Below are positions 60,900-64,000 of a DNA stretch of 64,000 nt, piece by piece (the first letter of the stretch is position 1; each line of letters begins with the position of its first letter). This stretch comes from Ziziphus jujuba. Lineage: Eukaryota > Streptophyta > Magnoliopsida > Rosales > Rhamnaceae. The position numbers were made by a program, and so were the translations under genes. The stretch lies in assembly GCF_031755915.1 (NCBI RefSeq), contig NC_083379.1:2987501-3051500 (forward strand). Reading direction: 5' to 3'. Under the pieces are notes generated by a model. It saw only the letters and a program-made list of their open reading frames with translations. It was not told the origin of the DNA and ran no database searches.

Positions 60900-61038
60900 C
60901 AGTCCATCTATGGTGCGGATGGTTTTTATGCGGACCACAGTATTGATGACGATTTTTTAAAAAACCGTCATTAATATTATGAAAAATCGTCACTAATACT
61001 GCAGTCCTCATACAGACCGTCTTCACCATAGAATTTCC
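60900..61038. mobile_element. Small palindromic MITE, copy 2
   Basis: Same family as 39283-39443: CTATGGTGCGGATGG and GCGGACCACAGTATTGATGA at the left, complementary to TCACTAATACTGCAGTCCTC and GACCGTCTTCACCATAG at the right. TA microsatellites flank both ends (60876-60899 and 61039-61070). Confidence 0.75.
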
Positions 61039-61069
<31 letters not shown>

Positions 61070-61452
61070 ATTACTCACATCATCCTAGCTAGCTTGTTCT
61101 CCTATTTCTTCCCAGCTACTTTGAATATAAATTTTCTACTTCGTATATCTCACTGTTTATTAACTATGACACTTTTTTTTTGTAGTTAAAAACAAAAATC
61201 CAAATCAAGTAAAGTTAGGAGCACATGATTTACATGTACTAAATCAAAGAAATTGGCTCCGAATTATATAATAAATACATTATTGCCAAATCCACCAATA
61301 CGGTCTTTTTTTATTCCATTTCTCTCCAGCTAGCTAGCTATCTTTATTTTGTCTATAAATTTGTCTTACTCTTTGAAAGCAAAACATAGTCTATCACCCT
61401 CACCTTCTAGCTCTACTAGCTACTTCTTCTTCTCTCCTTCAGTAAAATAAAA
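61039..61452 (+). promoter_or_regulatory. Promoter/leader region of the lipoxygenase gene
   Basis: TATAAATT at 61354-61361 about 100 bases before the ATG is the best TATA box. A CT-rich leader (CTCACCTTCTAGCTCTACTA) precedes the start. MITE copy 2 lies just upstream. Confidence 0.55.
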
Positions 61453-61852
61453 ATGAGCAACTATCAGATTCAGAGACTCAACAATGCTCCAATATCCTTT
61501 TCTCTCTTACCAAAACTCCCTTCCAATAATATCCTCATGATGAGGAACAATGGTGCCAACCCGTTCCTCCAATTCCTTCCCAAACACCAAAATTTTCCTA
61601 GAAAATATAGGAAAAGTTGCATACTTTGTAGTTCCAAAAATGTAAAACCAGTTGAGTCACCAGCTGTGTCCAGGGTGAGTACTAGTAGTACTGTAGCAGA
61701 CAAGGCAGTGAAAATAAAGGCAACAGTAACAGTTCAGGCGACGGTGGGAGGGTTTTTCTCGAACATTGGGATCACACGGCCACTCGATGAAATTACTGAT
61801 TTGCTTGGAAAGACTTTCCTCTTGCAGTTTGTTAGCACAGAGCTCGATTCTA
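61453..61852 (+). CDS. 13-lipoxygenase (LOX2-type), first exon only
   Basis: ATG at 61453 opens 133 codons that end at an A/GTAAGC donor at 61852. Residues 1 to about 60 are rich in Ser, Asn, Lys and Pro and look like a chloroplast transit peptide. The end of the exon contains VKIKATVTVQATVGGFFSNI, then RPLDEITDLLGKTFLLQFVS and TELDS, the start of the PLAT/LH2 domain of plant type-2 13-lipoxygenases, the first enzymes of jasmonate and green-leaf-volatile synthesis. In intact genes the next exon continues this domain. None is visible in the remaining 2.1 kb, where a LINE fragment follows at once. Either the first intron is unusually long or the gene is broken or truncated. Confidence 0.82.
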
Positions 61853-61902
61853 GTAAGCACTATATATTGCACTTGATAGACTTCACTGTTACTGTTGTCA
61901 CA

Positions 61903-62275
61903 GCTTTTTTTTTTTTTTTTTTTTTGCTACGAAAATACGGTTTTATAAGAACCAAAAGAGCCCGAAAGATACACTTTCAGAAGGAGTTGGCTATCAAGCC
62001 ACTCTCCTGGGTTACAAAAACTGAGAATATGAACGGTAACATATTACAAGATAAGTAGCCAGTAATATCGTTCCTTTGGCTCCATTTACACACAAAATCA
62101 GCTAGAAAATTATTGTCCCGCGGGGTCCAAGCAAAATGAACTCTTTGTATTTTCTTTGCTAAGTCCTCAATATCCTTGAATATTCCTTCGGCAGACCAGT
62201 GGGTGATTTGAGAATCAGGGTTGTTGAGTTTGGTAATCCCGTTCCACGCGTCAGAAAAAGATTTTGATCTTCAAA
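61903..62275 (-). mobile_element. 5'-truncated LINE-derived fragment (RNase H-like domain)
   Basis: The minus strand from about 62270 to 62040 reads SKSFSDAWNGITKLNN, then HWSAEGIFKDIEDLAKKI and VHFAWTPRDNNFLADFVCKW. This matches the C-terminal part of the RNase H-like (RVT_3) domain of plant LINEs, including WTPRDNN and LADF. A TGA lies just upstream in this frame. About 130 bases downstream the plus strand shows a T run (61905-61925), which would be the element's poly(A) tail. It lies 50 bases behind the lipoxygenase splice donor, in what would be intron 1. Confidence 0.7.
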
Positions 62276-62806
62276 ACTCTCCCCTCGTTCATATATATTG
62301 AAAGATAAGATAATATAACACCTGAATTAATCGAATTTTTAATGTTATCATGAGTAATTCATGTCATTTAAATGTATAAAAAAAGATAAAAAATTTTATT
62401 ATTTTAAATTATTTAAAAAAGTGTCACTAATAACATTTGCTATGTAAATTTTTCAAAATAAAATAATAGAATAGAAGATTTTCAAAAAGATAAATTTTGT
62501 ATATCTATATATGTATATACATACATAAATATAAGCACCGAGTATATGCCATATATATTTTGTGTCCACATAGACACTACCATGACCATAGTTTAGTTGT
62601 ATATATAGTATTTCTCACTCGCAAATATATTTGTAAAAGGCAAATGTGGTTTTCAGACGTAATTAAGAGTAAGATATTTAATCTTATAAAATATGATATT
62701 CATCATAACTTCCTAACCTGAAAATGGGTTTTAGGTATTAGGGAAGTTATTTATACATTTATTTTGGCAATAGGAGGGAAGTTGTGTTAAGCGGCATATA
62801 TATATT

Positions 62807-62838
<32 letters not shown>

Positions 62839-64000
62839 ACTGGAGTTGGATGCATTTCTGATTCGATGGTAAACTTATAAGGTTTTTATAGGTTTATTAA
62901 TATAGGATACATATTTATTTGAATTTGAGAAAGACATTTTTAAATAATTTGGAGTAAGTATCCATTAATCTCAGACTACATAACATAATTATTGATGGAA
63001 ATTATTTTTTTTTCTTTTGCTGAAAATCAAAAGCTAGGGTATATATGTTAATTAGTTTATTTTTTTGTAATATTTTCAGTCTCTTTATGAAAAAAAATTC
63101 CCAATCCCAATTTTATGAGTAATAATGTAGAAAAATCTTGTTTTTAAAATCTGTAAATTTTATAATATATATAAATTTTCTTTAAAAAATCGTAAAATTT
63201 AAAGGCAAGCGCATTTACCCTCCACGTTTCTTAAAAATAAAATATGCATCAATAATTCCAACAAAATATATATATATAGATATATATGCATCAATAACTA
63301 AAAAGTACTTATTTTACAAAGTTTAAAAGACCAAAGGCCATTAGTATATGATAAACAAATTCTAAATTTCCTTTATTATATATATATATATATATATATA
63401 TTTAGAATCTTTATATTTTCTTAAATAATAGAATATTATAATAATATTATATCAGTTGAATCACCACATTGAGAAACTAGACTTTGCAATAAATATAGAA
63501 ACAAAATAGGGTAGGTACTGTTTCAGTAAATTACCTTTTATTATAAATTTTATTAGTGTAAAATCTAGCAAAATTTGGAGAGTAAAATGTGTAGACCCCT
63601 GTGAGACTTACATGAATCTCATTTGTAGACTCCACATGTATTTGTGAGATAAATCTTACATAGGATAAATCTATTAAATAATTTCTTGTTGATATTACCA
63701 CATCACAAAAATTAGTAAAACCGCTATAAAAAATAATAATAACAAATTATTAGCTAGACTGAAGTATATGAAATATAATTATTAAAAGTATTAGTCACGA
63801 GCTAAAAGTTTAGCTACAAATATATATTTGATAACTTAACGAGTCATATATATGCTACGAAACCTAGCATTTTGTCAACTGTGGTGATCAAAAACATATT
63901 TTTGTTCACCAAGAAACAAAAAAATATTTTTTAATTTATTAACCATTTTTATTCTGTGACAAAAGGCATTGTCAAAAAAGTTGGTTTTTTAAAGTTTTTT
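62276..64000. other. AT-rich sequence to the window end
   Basis: TA microsatellites at 62795-62837 and 63380-63402 and several A/T runs. No lipoxygenase exon or other gene is recognised. Confidence 0.5.

Noticed and set aside
1..64000. CRISPR arrays, rRNA and tRNA genes
   Set aside because: Regularly spaced repeats are absent, and no sequence with a convincing A box, B box and cloverleaf was spotted by eye. A tRNA scan would be needed to exclude a tRNA fully.

Overview
The window is nuclear DNA from a flowering plant, almost certainly a eudicot. It is AT-rich, the introns have T-rich tracts and GT-AG borders, TA microsatellites are frequent, and the genes are plant-specific: a chloroplast RRM ribosomal protein, an MCTP, HDA19, chloroplast isopropylmalate isomerase and a 13-lipoxygenase. 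The species cannot be named from sequence alone. All exon models were built by hand from protein similarity recalled for each family, splice signals and reading-frame closure. No database search was run.

Layout. 1-1418 (-) is the N-terminal part of a multiple-C2 MCTP/FTIP-like protein, running off the left edge. It lies head to head with 2515-4413 (+), PSRP2, a chloroplast 30S-associated RRM protein. 6179-11185 (+) is the cohesin kleisin SYN3/RAD21-like in 13 exons. 12593-14205 (-) is the thioredoxin-like Clot. 14822-16419 (-) is a six-exon NADPH-dependent reductase of the cinnamoyl-CoA reductase/tetraketide pyrone reductase/DFR family. 17423-18075 (-) is a broken cytochrome b561/DOMON relic. 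20624-24780 (+) is histone deacetylase HDA19 in seven exons.

25950-36050 (+) is the most unusual region. It holds four intact, intronless genes for 62-70-residue Ser/Lys-rich proteins with one conserved C-terminal tail (consensus GAPVxVSYFPxNSYLSRL). Their core promoters share an element, a fifth copy is degraded, and upstream blocks are duplicated. I do not recognise the family. Its build (no signal peptide, basic Lys/Ser stretch, conserved C-terminal tail) resembles precursors of cytosolic defence peptides, but that is inference.

37733-38215 (+) is a secreted proline-rich protein with an internal 54-residue duplication. 40869-46440 and 48257-52571 (+) are two intact 15-exon tandem copies of the large subunit of chloroplast isopropylmalate isomerase (leucine biosynthesis), both with a GC-AG last intron. 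From 53 kb onward the window is mostly repeats: a near-perfect hairpin, an hAT-like element with 8-bp target duplication, a foldback element, segmental duplications and two copies of one small MITE family. At 61453 a 13-lipoxygenase first exon begins. A LINE-derived RNase H fragment lies just behind it, and no second exon is visible before the window ends.

The conserved single genes are housekeeping functions (plastid translation, cohesion, chromatin, leucine synthesis). There is no operon-like logic. The local organisation is tandem duplication plus transposon turnover.
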